Shown here: positions 1 through 11,335 of the stretch, one piece after another
Layout: each line of letters starts with the position of its first letter
How positions within the stretch are numbered: position 1 is the stretch's first letter
Origin: Dermacentor variabilis
Taxonomy: Eukaryota > Arthropoda > Arachnida > Ixodida > Ixodidae
DNA length: 64,000 nt
Assembly (NCBI RefSeq): GCF_050947875.1
Contig: NC_134574.1
Location: forward strand, 153,302,434-153,366,433
Direction of reading: 5' to 3'
Translations under genes and position numbers: made by a program
Notes under the pieces: model-generated
The model's input: only the letters and a program-made list of their open reading frames with translations
Databases searched by the model: none
Told to the model about the DNA's origin: nothing

Positions 1-1345
1 AAAAATTTGAACGTTCTTGTGCCCTTCTTTCGAGAGCAGCCAATCTCCTCGCCTGCAGAGATGACAGTTCTTGCCTTCACATTGGGAGTCCTACTACAGT
101 ACACGAATTGTTAGCAGCAACAAAAACTAGCTCGGGACTTTCGTAAAATGTCAAATGTGCAAAACTTTGCCTGAAATGCACCGCGTGGCAAGGAAAAGAG
201 AGCGGGTAATGAAATTAATGCTGGGGTTGTGTTGTAAACATCACATGGGCTCTCAGCTCCAATATGGGAGAAGGCAGGGAAACGATGTTCACTTGCAGGC
301 ACTGGTTAAGACAGTGAGAGCAAGCCCATACTGCGTAGAGTGCAGCTTGGATCCCCATGCCATTGCCTAGTAACATTTTATTTGCTTCTGTCCCCACTAT
401 TACTTAAGCCCTTCTTTAAAGCTGTCGCAGCAGAACATTTTCCACGGATAGCGCTTTACAGCTTTCTGCATACTATGACAACAATTTCAAATGGTGTTTG
501 TTGAGAGATTCTTTAAAGTGCAATCACAAGCAAAAGTTTGTGGACCACGGTATCGGAAAAAACGCAATTTCTTCTAGCACAGCTTCGTAGCATGTAACTG
601 CTTGGTCAAACACACGCTTGTTGGCTGCACCGCTCGATTTCAGCCAGCATGCCCAGGCTGCGAAGAAAAAAAAACATTTTCACGGCATTTTTGGTTTTCA
701 AACTTTAGCTTGCGACTATACATTTAATCTACAGTAGTGCACTTGCTCTAAGTCATAGCTTAGCATAGAAGTTGCTCAGAGGGAAAAATTTGTGCAAATA
801 ACAATATTACATAATAATGTCGTCGGGTTTTCAATGATGAAGTTCACCCTAAGCCAGGATTTTGGGGTAATGCTTTTTTCCACGATATTCCTTTTTTGCG
901 CTTCTTGCGCTTCGTCAGTGGTCAGAACGACGCCCTACCCACTTTATCAATGGAATCTGTAGTAACAGCAGTAGCTTGTTGTAAAGAGGACCGAAGGGGA
1001 CGAGAAATGAAGATCCACAAGCATTGTAATTGTCTCACTTCTAGGTGGACATCTGAACTGCCCTGTGCCCATGAGAAAGATGTAGGTGAAGAGCAAAGAC
1101 AGGGGATAGAAAAGTTAAAATAAAGAATCAGCCGGCCGTGAACAGTAAGAGTGGCGTAGAATCGAGCAGAAGGCATCGCTACTAAATCGCAGCCCTAGAA
1201 ATTTCCACTTCTATGAAAAAGTCCATCCAGAACTTTCAAATTTATGACACAAAGAGCCTGTTTGAAGTGGCTTAATTTTCTTCAGCAGTGATCATTTGAA
1301 CACCGTTATTGCAACGGTGCCGCCCTTTGCCTTCTCTGCTGGCAG

Positions 1346-1497
1346 GTTTCAATGTTCGCATCTGTGGCCAGGATGTCGGTCGTGGCACATTCAGCCAACG
1401 ACACGCCATCCTTGTTGACCGTACCAACGAGCAACGCCTGGTTCCCCTCAACAACCTGAACCTCCCACCTGAACGTGGTCCACAAGGGCATTACGAA
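1346..1497 (+). CDS. DHTKD1: DHTKD1 exon a
   Basis: Acceptor AG at 1344-1345, donor GT at 1498. It starts with the last two bases of a split Gly codon and encodes [20 protein letters not shown] onward, the start of the pyrimidine-binding domain. The previous exon must end in a single G and was not found in 1-1345. Confidence 0.92.
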
Positions 1498-4400
1498 GTA
1501 GGGCGTTTTCCTTTTTATATTACCATAAAAGCTTTTTATTGCACCACAAACATGGATAAAGGCAAAGATGACTCCACAGTGCTGATTTATTGGAAAGCAT
1601 GATATATGTATATATCTTGCTGAACCTTATAAAATTCTTTTAAATCTGAAAATTCAAGCAAGATTTAGGACTTATGCTAATTTTGTTAATGAGTGTTATT
1701 AGTGTTTCTCAGGCACGATGTCCTCTTTGTCGCTGTCATTATCCCTTAAACGTGCTTCATTATCAACATCGACGTCCTCTGAATCAGAGGTCATAAGAAG
1801 CCCTTGAATTTCTGCACAGTTAAAAAAAAATGCGCAGGCTTTTTGCGTCAGTCCGCCATGTTGGAAAACGAGACGCAAGCAACACTGACAGTTGATAAGC
1901 TTTCTCAAGCTATCTGTCTTATAAAAAACGTAACCTACAGTAAAATATTGGCTTAACCAACTTTTGAGTAGATGGTGCAACGAGTCCGTGGATGTTTCAC
2001 ATGCACAAATTATCTTAAGGACAACCAGCAGTATGCATCATTGGTCAGATGGATATATACTCGGGCATGCCACGTAGCTAAGATAGAGAGCTTTGCATAA
2101 GCAGCTCAAAATGCAGCAATTATGCGGTAGCTCCCAGTAAAATTGCTTCTGTTGTGCAGGTTGTGAACAGTCCCCTGTCGGAAGAAGCAGTGCTTTCCTT
2201 CGAGTATGGCTTCAGCCTGGAGACTCCGAAAACCCTTGTGATATGGGAAGCGCAGTTTGGCGACTTCCACAATAGTGCACAAGTCGTCATTGACACATTT
2301 GTTACATCCGGTGAAGGTTAGTTCAATATCATGTTGTGGGGAACAGTACATGTAAACTGGGGTATTTTTATTCATTTTTTTCTTGTCAGTTTAAGGTGGG
2401 CATCAGGGAAACTTTGTATCTTGGACTGCTTTTCATCTTGACATATGAAGCAGAGCATGAAAACACGACACAAAGCAGCAAAATAAATGGACAGTGTAAC
2501 CACTCTACTCACAGATACATTTTATTTCGAAAAAGCGGAGTTAACATACACACACGAGAGCACCACCAAAGTGTCATTTTTGGAAGACCAGCAAAAAAGG
2601 TAATAGGATTGCTTTCGAACAGGAATATTTTATTCCTTTTCTGCCAAAGAGTGCCATTTGTCATCACACCATGGTGTTCCGGTTCATGTGTGTACACTAA
2701 CTCTGCTTTTTTCAAAATTAATGGTTGCGAGTGCTGAGGCTGTCCCGTCTGTGTATTCTGCTCCTTTGTGTCATGCTTCCATGCGCTGCTTCATACGTCA
2801 AGATGATCGGTCACCAACTCATCCAACTGTCAACTTTGTTAGACTGCTTTGTTTCAATATGTCATGAAACCAAAACAACGTAGGGTAGTTTGTTGCACCA
2901 CTCCCATGTTCTATCGCGTATGCATTTTCCCTGCATTGATTGTTTCATGGCTAAGGCATACCCTTAAATTCACGATGAAAGACACATGGTAGACCTCTTG
3001 CACAAATGACAAGCTTGTCTTCTTCGCAGAGACCACCTTCCTTGACATGGTTGCATAATCCGTTCGTGATGTAGACATTGAATGCACACATTTGTTTTAT
3101 TTTGATTTTGGTAACAGACAAGTTCAGACATATCACAGTGCCTCACATATAACCCACACTAAAGATTCAGAAACTGAAGTACAAAATGGGGTGAAGCTTA
3201 TGTGTAATATTTGCTTTTAGATAGGGTTCGTGACAATACAGGTTGTATTGCCATAATGCCAAGTTGTAAACCCACACCAGGGAGTTGTTCTAAGTTAATA
3301 CAGTTAAGGAAGCTAAGATATAAAATGAAACAAAACTTGCATTTTTGCAGTGGGATGACAGCTTATACCTAGGAAGCCCATTTCAGATGAATGAAAATTA
3401 AAACAACTTGATAACCTTCATTTCCGGTCATAGAGAGCACATTCATGCCAAAAAACAATAAAATGGTATTTAAGTAAAAAGTTATTAACATATTAATTAA
3501 TTACTCCATAATTGCCTTGCTGAGCGATCCATAACCAAAACTTCATTCCAGTATGTCAAATGCTACTGCAGCTTTTGTGTTATGTTTCCCACGAAAACAT
3601 CTTTTTGAGGTATCAAACTTGCCACATCGAATAATGTACGTTGAGTGTTGCGGTGTTAAATTGATACACGAGAGAAGAGCTGTGTTGTTGTATTTAACAG
3701 ATGCACTAAAGGTGATTTTTCAAATAAGGAAAAGCGTGCCAGAATAGGTCTTTCTATACTTCAGCATATAACCCTAACAAGCTAAAGCAATTTACCCACT
3801 GCGGTAGCGCAGTGGCTACGATGTTGCGCTGCTTAGCTTGAGGTTGCGGTTTCGATCCTGGTGGCTGCATTTTGGTGGGTAGGAAATGCAAAAACACTTG
3901 TGTACTTCAATTTAGGTGAACGTTAAAGAGTCCCAGGTGGTCAAAAATTAATCCGCAAACCCCCACTACGGTGTACCTCATAATCAGATTGTGGTTTTGG
4001 CACGTAAAATGCCAGAATTTAATTTTTAAGCTTAAGGTAAAGCAATTCTTCCTTCTCTCTCTCTCTCTCTTTTATTCATTCCAACCTCTACGACATCAGT
4101 GAACCAAGGTTGCTCCAACTATAAATGAGCAAGCGCTTTGTGGTGTTGTTATCTGCTTTCAGCCAAGTGGTTCCTACAAAGTGGAATGGTTGTATTGCTG
4201 CCACACGGCTTTGATGGAGCAGGCCCTGAGCATTCATCATGCCGCATTGAGAGGTTCCTGCAGGTAGAGTGCACTTAATTTGTTTGTGGAACTTAAATTG
4301 AAAGTTTTTCGTTACACTTTATTGGCAAAATGGAGTGTATACCATTTGTAAGCCAACTACTACAAATTCTCTCTATTTAAGCACAGATTGGTACGCAAAG

Positions 4401-5522
4401 CACTGGTGTTAATAATTTTATTTTCTTCTTCGGAGGTATGTGACACTTGACAGAAAAGTGCACTCAACTATGCTGATAGCATTTAGTAAAACAATGAATA
4501 AACTCTAACAGCAGGATTGTACCATAATATGTAATGTTCAGAGGAACGCGGCAAGAGTGACGTTCTGCTTTCACACAATGTCACAGTGCACAAAAGCAAA
4601 AGAAAAATTTACAGCCCAAAATCCTAAAAGCTGCAACACTTCTGCCCAGTCGCACAGCAGCTCGTTACAAGTGTAGCACAATATTTTACTCATCTCTGTC
4701 TGCCCTGCTGGCCTTTTCAGCGCGTTCTGTGCGGATTGGCTCATGGCTTGCCTCTGTGCTTTCAGATGACTGACAGTAAAGAAGATGCCGTGGACGGTGA
4801 TGATATCAACTTTGGTTTTGTGAATCCCACAACACCAGCTCAATACTTCCACCTTTTGAGGAGACAGGTACAGTAACTAACTTTTTAGATGTTTCCACTT
4901 GTTTTTTTGTTTTTTTCAATTTTGTGAACATGCATTTGTGTGTAGTCGTGCGTAATGTCCCAACTCCTGTCACAGCCTATATAAAGACTAGAGCAGCGTA
5001 CTTAAATGAGGGAACCGGAGCCAGAACACACACCAGAACATTGCAATGCCGTGTTGCCACGTGACACTTCCGTATCATGATCTCGTAACGCACACACACA
5101 TCTCCTGCAAAATGAAATCAAAAGTTATTTGTAGAAAGTTATTATATTAATTATTTAAGGCCACTCCGAGGGCTGCCACTATTTTTTTTTGTGGTTTTTA
5201 GGACCAAGACAGAAACTTAACAAAAAAAGCGAAAAGTAACAAACATCGTATTAGTACCCCTTTAATGTGCTTTTCACATAAATGACAAAGGTCAGACTAG
5301 TACTATGGAAATAAGCTCGTTTGCCAGATATGGCAGTGGTTCCAAGCTATAGTAGTAGTAGTAGTACAAATAATGCAGGTCCTGTTCGGGCCCAAGCAGG
5401 AGTGGTTACATCAATGGTAATAAACCAAGACAATAAATCGAAAAAATAAAAAATACAGGAAATAAAGAAAAAATATACAGGGGCATCAGCATCTGCAATT
5501 TAGAATTATCAACAGTAAATAT

Positions 5523-5592
<70 letters not shown>

Positions 5593-8500
5593 CAGTAGCA
5601 GTAAACTTTATTACACCATTAAGAGGTAAAGAACTGGGTATAGAAGGTGGTCTTCACCTGCCGATGAGCCGACTCCTCAGCCTAGAAGTCCAGCAGCAGG
5701 CACCGCCCGTCATGCCCATTCCACCAGCCATAATTGATCGTGTAAGCTTGAGCTGGACAGTGCTACTTCCCACTGGTCTGTGTATGGTAGGATTAGGAAG
5801 GGATTGCAAGTTGAAAGTGTTTGACTCCAAGCTGTAATTGCGTGGTCTGGTGCAATCCGCAGATGGTGAGGAACTTCCGCAAGCCCCTGGTGGTGGCTTC
5901 TCCAAAGATTCTGCTGCGTCACCCCGAGGCCACCTCCTCCCTCGAAGACATGGCACCCGGAAAGACGTTCAGGCCTGTCCTCTCGGACCCGGAGCCCAGG
6001 CTGAACGCCTCCCGAGTCTTGCTGTGCAGTGGCAAGCACTACTATGCGCTGGCTAAGCACCGGGCTGAACTAGGCAGAGACAATGACATCGCCATCATCC
6101 GTCTAGAGGTAAAAAGAACAGCAGCGTTCCGTTGGATTTTTGCTCGTGGTAACCTGTACTTGATCCTTCATCCTGAGTAACCGATTGCCATCCATCAGTA
6201 GTGTGACAGCAGAGGCCACAGAAGCAGAGAGTCTCAGCGGACTGGAGTGTAGCAAGACAAAGTACCATAAAGAAGGTGCATACACTGCTACAAGCTTATG
6301 TAGGTATGGAGAAACGAAACATCTTGTGATCATCATGAAGGGACAGGGCAAGATGTCGAAGACAAAAGGCAGGAAACACACAGGACAGTGCTGGTGGGAT
6401 GACTTGTCAATGACATGGTAAGGTGACTTGCCACAGCAGATGCTCAACTGTCAAGGGGCTATAACATTTACCGTAACTATTTCCTCACTGCAATACTATG
6501 TTTGATTGCTAGAGGCTTCCTGTTATGTTTGTTTGTTTTTCTTTATTATTATTTAAGAGGATACTAGCTACTACTAATACTGTGGTATCTCAAAGTTTAA
6601 TCTAATTGGCCACACGAATTCAATTCAGCGCCGTCCTGTGTGTTTCCTGCCTTTTGTCTTTGTCGTCTTGAACTGCCCCTTCAAGACGTTCAACCAGCAC
6701 CAACTCGCCCAAATGTTGATTCTTCAACATCTTGTGAGCCCCAGCCGCTGCAGCAAGCCGCAACAAATTAGTCTATGTTTGAATTTAAGGAACCAAATGG
6801 GAAAAAAGTAGACAGCGGCCTTAGTATAGTGACTATGCTAAATGATTTTGCTGAATGACCGAGCAGCTTTATAGTGACCGCGCAGCTGTTGTCCTTGGCA
6901 AGACAAGCAGCAGCCACCGTGGAACGATTTATATAGGCTCCCACCCCTTAGGAAGAAAAATTGTGGAGATGGTTAAATGAAGGATGGGTCTAGGTACACA
7001 AGGTATTATGTGACTAAAATTTAAAACAGCGCCAAAGGTCTTTTCTCTTCTTGCACCTAGAAGATGCTCTTCTGCCAATTCTGTTGTCTCCAACCCTACT
7101 GTGCTTCTGTGTGTATGTAAGTGTCCACATTGAGTTGTGATGGCACTGTTTTAGAGCTTGTTCCATTCATTCTAACCATTGAACATTCATTCTAACCATT
7201 CCTCATCGGGTTGTCGTGAAGCCACTGTTTTACAGTTTGCTCCAGTCAGTCCAACCAAAGTGAAGTCTGGCTGTCCTCTTTCAGCCTTCTCACAAAATTT
7301 GCCTAATGATACGAAATAGCTTATATCATGAGAGAGTTTGTTGTAAGTGATATGCTTTTATTGGTGGGCTTGACTAAGTGAAGCAAACTTTTGCAAAGCA
7401 AACTTGATGAGGTGCTGTGTTCTGAGAGCAAATTAATCTTGTTTGTTTCACCAACTTTATGAATAAGAACTTTGCTTTCAGGCTCTGTGCCCTTTTCCGG
7501 CAAAAGAACTTGCGGAAGAGCTTTCCAAGTATACTCAGGCAAAAGGTGCGTACACACATAGATTTGCTTCCTACTACAGCAACTATCTGGAATGCTAACT
7601 TGCCACAGCACATGCCCAACTGTCAAGGGGCTATAACATTTACCGTAACTATTTCCTCACTGCAATACTATGTCTGATTGTTAGATGCTTCTTGTTATGT
7701 TTGTTTTTCTTTGTTATTATTTGAAAGGATACCAGCTGCAACAAATACTGTGGTATCTCAAACTTTTGTGTAATTGGCCACACGAATTCAAATGAAGCAG
7801 TAATAAGCACCATGAAGGCTTTCTGAAGTTTATTTATGAAGGCTTCAACAAACATTAAAAAATCATGAGAGATACCATTTGTCATTTTACAAGAAAAATG
7901 ACAGTTTGTAAAGGCCAGACTACCATGGAACCCAGTTTTGTTGTGTGTGCATTTGACCTTTTGTGCAACATTTTTACTTTGTGTATTGACGTGGCATGAC
8001 ACTTTTCTATTTTCTTTAATATTGGTCTATTACTCAAAGGCTTATCCACGACACAGGAATGATCTTGAGCTCCTTCAATTTGTCATCGCAAGCTGCCCAG
8101 GGCAATTCAAGATACTGATTTCAGTCAATGAGTGTTCGTTTACGCAGCATCTTGAATAGTCCTGGGCAGTTCAGGATGACAAATCGAACAGAAGCTCCAA
8201 CGTTTGTTAGATTTGAGTAAAAAGAAAGGCCAGTTTACTGTGATTTGTACAGTTCAACATGCTTGTTCTTCCAAGCGGAGCTTTATTCTTTAACAATGAC
8301 CTGTGCAGAGTTCATCTGGTGCCAAGAGGAGCACAGAAACATGGGGCCATGGTTTTTTGTACAGCCACGTTTCCAGAATCTTCTAGGGAGGCAGGTATGT
8401 CCCCTGGGCAAGAGTAAAAGGCTGCAAATGCATGTACAGTGTGGCCGAGTGCCTTTTCACCAGAAATCTTCGGCTCTGTGTGTGGTAGTTTATGAGAGTT

Positions 8501-9805
8501 ATGAGAACAGTCTTTCTGCCAAGTTATTTGCAGTGGTCACACCTGCAGCCAATTCACTCGCAACAAGTTATACTGGATTTTACAGACAGCAGTGTGCACG
8601 TGGTACTGGTGACAGGGCTAAGTAAAAAGTTGACCTCAAGTGTTTCTCTGGTGTACCTGAAAGTTGGCTGCTCTGCAAGAAGGGGCTCTGTGGGGGTGAA
8701 GCCGACTTCACATATTCCCATCGTTTACGTGCAATAGCTCATTATGCATTAGAACTATATGTGTGTATGTGTAACCAGCATAGATACTTATTATGCATTT
8801 ATCATTTTAAATTAAATGCTGAACCAAGGGCCATCAGCTGGAACAGAACTATGGCTCTTTTCATTCCTAGACGAGCACTCAACTGATTGGGCCATGAAGA
8901 CAATGGGTTGCCAAAAGGACATTTATAGGGAGTTTTAGCTCGTCCTTGGTCGTTTTATCTTTTGCGAAATATTGGCTTACGTTTACGGGAACAGCCACAC
9001 TGGTGGCACCATCTGTGGCACGCTCTTTAACCAGATGGGCACAGAGCTGTTAGTATTGCAATGACCTACCGTAATTGGTTTGACTGCTGTTGTAAGGCGT
9101 CTGTAGCAACATTATCATTAATATTCAGTCCTTTTAAATTTTGTTTAATGAGAACGCCTGCGAAATAGAAAATATTTTCCAACACATTGTAGTTGGACAA
9201 AGCGTCACAAGATGTCGCTACCAACATTGCCACTACTGTCCATGGCTCCAGTAACCTGATATTCCGTAAAGCTCCTATCTTTATGTATAGACCAGAATAC
9301 TGGTGTGTGCACTGCGTGTTCAATGCTGGTGACAATTTCAGCATCTAGTAGCACTGCGGTTGGGACAAATAACATACGCACAATGGCACTGGCTAGAGAG
9401 AGCACACATTTCAAAATCTTTCCAAGGGAACTGTCCTCGTCCTCTTGTGCAGCCATTTATGGCTTGACTGCATAGCGTGATGCACGGTCTGCCAGCAGTG
9501 CTGCTTACAGTATGTGCCAGAATGTGCTCGCATTATTACCTGAACAACTTGCATTACAACACTACTGATTTGGCTCTCACCACAGTACAACCATGTTATG
9601 ACACGAGCCTCTTTAGATTTCTAGGATTCTGACTGTACTGACAAACTGTGTATTGCAATTTCCCTTTTTCTTTCTTTCTTTCTCCCCCCCCCCCTCTCAG
9701 ATCAAGTATGCTGGTCGCACGAACTTGGGTGTCCCTGCTGTAGGGGTGGGTCAAGTGCACCAGAAGGAGTGCCAGGAAATCTTGCAGAGGGCTTTCGCCA
9801 GCTGA
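1346..9805 (+). CDS. DHTKD1: DHTKD1, 2-oxoadipate dehydrogenase E1 (3' part, 8 exons)
   Basis: C-terminal ~336 aa of the thiamine-diphosphate E1 subunit of the mitochondrial 2-oxoadipate dehydrogenase complex, which decarboxylates 2-oxoadipate in lysine, hydroxylysine and tryptophan breakdown. Coding exons: 1346-1497, 2160-2316, 4163-4263, 4766-4867, 5863-6108, 7482-7545, 8309-8394, 9701-9805. All have GT-AG borders and the phases join without a break. The translation carries the family motifs [99 protein letters not shown] and [10 protein letters not shown]. These cover the C-terminal part of the transketolase-like pyrimidine domain and the 2-oxoglutarate dehydrogenase C-terminal domain. The closest remembered relative is DHTKD1 rather than OGDH, which lacks the same wording in these blocks. 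Roughly the first 60% of the protein, including the targeting peptide and ThDP-binding domain, lies left of the window. The stop at 9803-9805 matches the usual family end. Confidence 0.93.
2160..2316 (+). CDS. DHTKD1: DHTKD1 exon b
   Basis: Acceptor AG 2158-2159, donor 2317. Encodes [20 protein letters not shown] through DTFVTSGE, a block strongly conserved in E1 dehydrogenases. Ends with one base of the next Ala codon. Confidence 0.93.
3793..4037 (+). mobile_element. Ruka-like tRNA-derived SINE, full length
   Basis: Starts with a tRNA-like head: A-box-like TAGCGCAGTGG near 3806 and B-box-like GGTTTCGATCC near 3849. The body includes ACGTTAAAGAGTCCCAGGTGG and GGCACGTAAAATGCC and has an AT-rich tail. 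It is flanked by a perfect 10-base target-site duplication, TAAAGCAATT (3783-3792 and 4038-4047). The sequence resembles the Ruka SINE family I remember from ixodid ticks. Sense orientation in a DHTKD1 intron. Confidence 0.85.
4163..4263 (+). CDS. DHTKD1: DHTKD1 exon c
   Basis: Acceptor AG 4161-4162, donor 4264. Encodes [20 protein letters not shown] followed by [14 protein letters not shown]. The first codon is split with exon b. Confidence 0.93.
4766..4867 (+). CDS. DHTKD1: DHTKD1 exon d
   Basis: Acceptor AG 4764-4765, donor 4868, phase 0 at both ends (34 codons). An acidic lead ([13 protein letters not shown]) is followed by the conserved [15 protein letters not shown]. Confidence 0.92.
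5341..5602. repeat. TAG/AGT trinucleotide microsatellites
   Basis: A short array at 5349-5366 and a long, nearly pure array at about 5525-5602, separated by ~160 bases of AT-rich sequence, in a DHTKD1 intron. Confidence 0.95.
5863..6108 (+). CDS. DHTKD1: DHTKD1 exon e
   Basis: Acceptor AG 5861-5862, donor 6109, phase 0 (82 codons). Encodes [20 protein letters not shown] through [16 protein letters not shown] and ends IAIIRLE. It is the longest coding exon of the gene seen here and covers the junction into the C-terminal domain. Confidence 0.94.
6357..6660. repeat. inverted repeat pair in DHTKD1 intron
   Basis: A ~24-base arm at 6358-6382 (AGACAAAAGGCAGGAAACAC...) is the reverse complement of 6636-6660. 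The right arm leads into ACCAGCACCAACTCGCCCAA, a phrase common in tick interspersed repeats from memory. Probably two fragments of one repeat in opposite orientation. Confidence 0.6.
6428..6624 (+). repeat. intronic direct duplication, copy 1
   Basis: About 195 bases starting CTTGCCACAGCAGATGC and ending GGCCACACGAATTCAA. It recurs at 7602-7791 with scattered substitutions and small indels. No ORF or terminal repeats are seen. Confidence 0.88.
7117..7258 (+). repeat. imperfect tandem duplication
   Basis: Two diverged units of ~70-80 bases share GGCACTGTTTTAGAGCTTG-type text (7143 and 7216 onward). The first also contains a doubled CATTCATTCTAACCATT. Confidence 0.6.
7482..7545 (+). CDS. DHTKD1: DHTKD1 exon f
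   Basis: Acceptor AG 7480-7481, donor 7546. Encodes [20 protein letters not shown] plus Lys. It matches the family block after IIRxE and ends with one base of the next Glu codon. Confidence 0.9.
7602..7791 (+). repeat. intronic direct duplication, copy 2
   Basis: Second copy of the 6428-6624 unit, starting CTTGCCACAGCACATGC. It lies in the next intron, so the two copies flank exon f (7482-7545), which itself is not duplicated. Confidence 0.88.
8067..8198. repeat. short foldback (hairpin) in DHTKD1 intron
   Basis: Arms 8067-8113 and 8149-8198 are imperfect reverse complements over ~47 bases, with a ~35-base loop. Shared blocks include AATTTGTCATC / GATGACAAATC and CTGCCCAGG / CCTGGGCAG. Confidence 0.75.
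8309..8394 (+). CDS. DHTKD1: DHTKD1 exon g
   Basis: Acceptor AG 8307-8308, donor 8395. Encodes [20 protein letters not shown] then RFQNLLGRQ. The [11 protein letters not shown] block is the typical WxQEEPxNMGxW signature of E1 C-terminal domains. Confidence 0.92.
9701..9805 (+). CDS. DHTKD1: DHTKD1 terminal coding exon
   Basis: The acceptor follows a long pyrimidine tract (TTTC repeats and a C run, 9664-9698). Encodes [20 protein letters not shown] onward and ends [11 protein letters not shown] with TGA at 9803-9805, which matches the normal end of the family. Confidence 0.93.
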   Translation: MKYAGRTNLGVPAVGVGQVHQKECQEILQRAFAS

Positions 9806-10350
9806 TGTGATCGAAGCTTAGTGCAATGCTCGGCGTATGTGGCATTATGTTTTGACAGAACTTGCGTGACATTACGCGAGCTCGCATCCTTCTCACAGTC
9901 ATTCCGGGCACCAAGTGCCTCGACACCCTGTGCTTTAAACGTGTGATGCGCAAGGATTACTCCTCGTTCTTCGCCTGAGAAGAAACAAGTCCGATAAATC
10001 AGTACAAAGTTTGCGCAGCTTATTTTGCAGCTTTCAGAGACTCAGTTTGTCTTTGGAGTGTGCCATTTTATCTTGTGACTGCGTGTTGGGCAGTGTGTTT
10101 GACATGAAGCCTACACACTGCGTTAATGAAAAGCAGTTTAAATATAAATATCCGGTAGATCAGTGCAAACTTTGCCCGATCGATTTTGCAGCTTTTAATG
10201 GTAGATCAGTACAAACTTTGCCCTACTGATTTTGCAGCTTTTAAATAATTGCCTTGCCTTTACAGTGGGCCATTTTATCTCATGACCATGTGTTTGCATT
10301 GTTTGGCATGAAACCTACACATTGTGCTAATAAAAAAGCAATGAAACTGT
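9806..10350 (+). other. DHTKD1 3' UTR with internal tandem duplication
   Basis: Probable 3' UTR. It holds a coding-like 40-codon ORF (9859-9979) right after a splice-acceptor-like AG, and two diverged copies of a ~150-base unit (about 9996-10147 and 10199-10350) with a ~43-base partial copy between them (10156-10198). Confidence 0.6.
10329..10334 (+). promoter_or_regulatory. polyadenylation signal for DHTKD1
   Basis: AATAAA, the first canonical signal downstream of the stop, ~525 bases after it. The same position in the upstream copy of the duplicated unit reads AATGAA. Confidence 0.55.
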
Positions 10351-11335
10351 ACCTTGATTCGTGGAGACTTTATGCTTAGCATAAGCTAGAACACTATGTT
10401 ACATTGCAGGGATACATGTTTGGAAAAGGGTGACAAGCTGCAGATGCAAAGCTGATGTTGAGACAGAAATATTACCCACAGAGTGACAATTTAGCTTAGC
10501 CAATGTACTATTGAGGCCCAGCAGGAAGATTTTGGACTACCATATTTCGGGATGACCTCTTGCAGCTTGAGCAGGCACAGCCGCCATCAGACTTAACCCA
10601 AACAACAAAGACACATCAATAGCACTTTAACTTCAACAAGTGCTGGCTGTGAGGAGGAAGCATTGAATGCTTTGAAAGGAAGTCTCGCTACGCTAGCATG
10701 CACAAGGCAGCCCAACCAGAAATATCCAGCTCCAACCGTAGGAGAAGCGAAAAGGTGCTTAGTTAAGGAGTGTTTGGGATACGTATGATGCCAACTGCGC
10801 ATACTTAGTTTTTCAGTAGCAAGCCGTTTCACACGATATATGTTTCCTGCCTTAGGATTGAGAAAGCATGCAGCTTTGCACCTAATGACCCCTTTGTTCA
10901 CTGCAGTGTGGTTTGCGACAGCACAATTGCAAACGAACGGTGAGAATACAATAACATGAAAGCAGTTATTTGTTTATACAAGTTTTGTTTGTGCGCCTAA
11001 ATTATCAACTTGTGTTTTTCTTTATCTCCCACCGTTTCTAAGTTTGTACGTTCAAGCTTTCTTCTTTCAATGACCTCTGAAAGCCATGAATTTTCCCATG
11101 CAATAATAATCAATGCCTTGATGCTGCTGCACATGTAATGGCTGATAAATAATTGAATAAATGAATGAGACTGCCGATACAACATGAACAGAGATGCAGT
11201 CTCTATGCTAATGCTGTTCCATTCCTTTCATAATTATGTTATGTATCTTGTAAGATTATGTAACCATTAATGATTCTTGTGGATGTATGCACAGTGCAGT
11301 CCTCTTCTAAAACGAACATGTAAATGTGTCGCTTT

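Larger units (their letters stand above)
1..9700. other. DHTKD1 introns and left flank
   Basis: Non-coding parts between the listed exons. 1-1345 is intron with nothing recognisable. 2317-4162 holds a SINE. 4868-5862 holds TAG microsatellites. 6109-7481 and 7546-8308 share a ~200-base duplication and carry inverted repeats. 8395-9700 shows nothing I can name. Confidence 0.6.

Noticed and set aside
1..1345. an upstream DHTKD1 exon in the left flank
   Set aside because: The preceding exon should end in ...Q plus a single G before GT; no such open, splice-bounded stretch with E1-like text was found.
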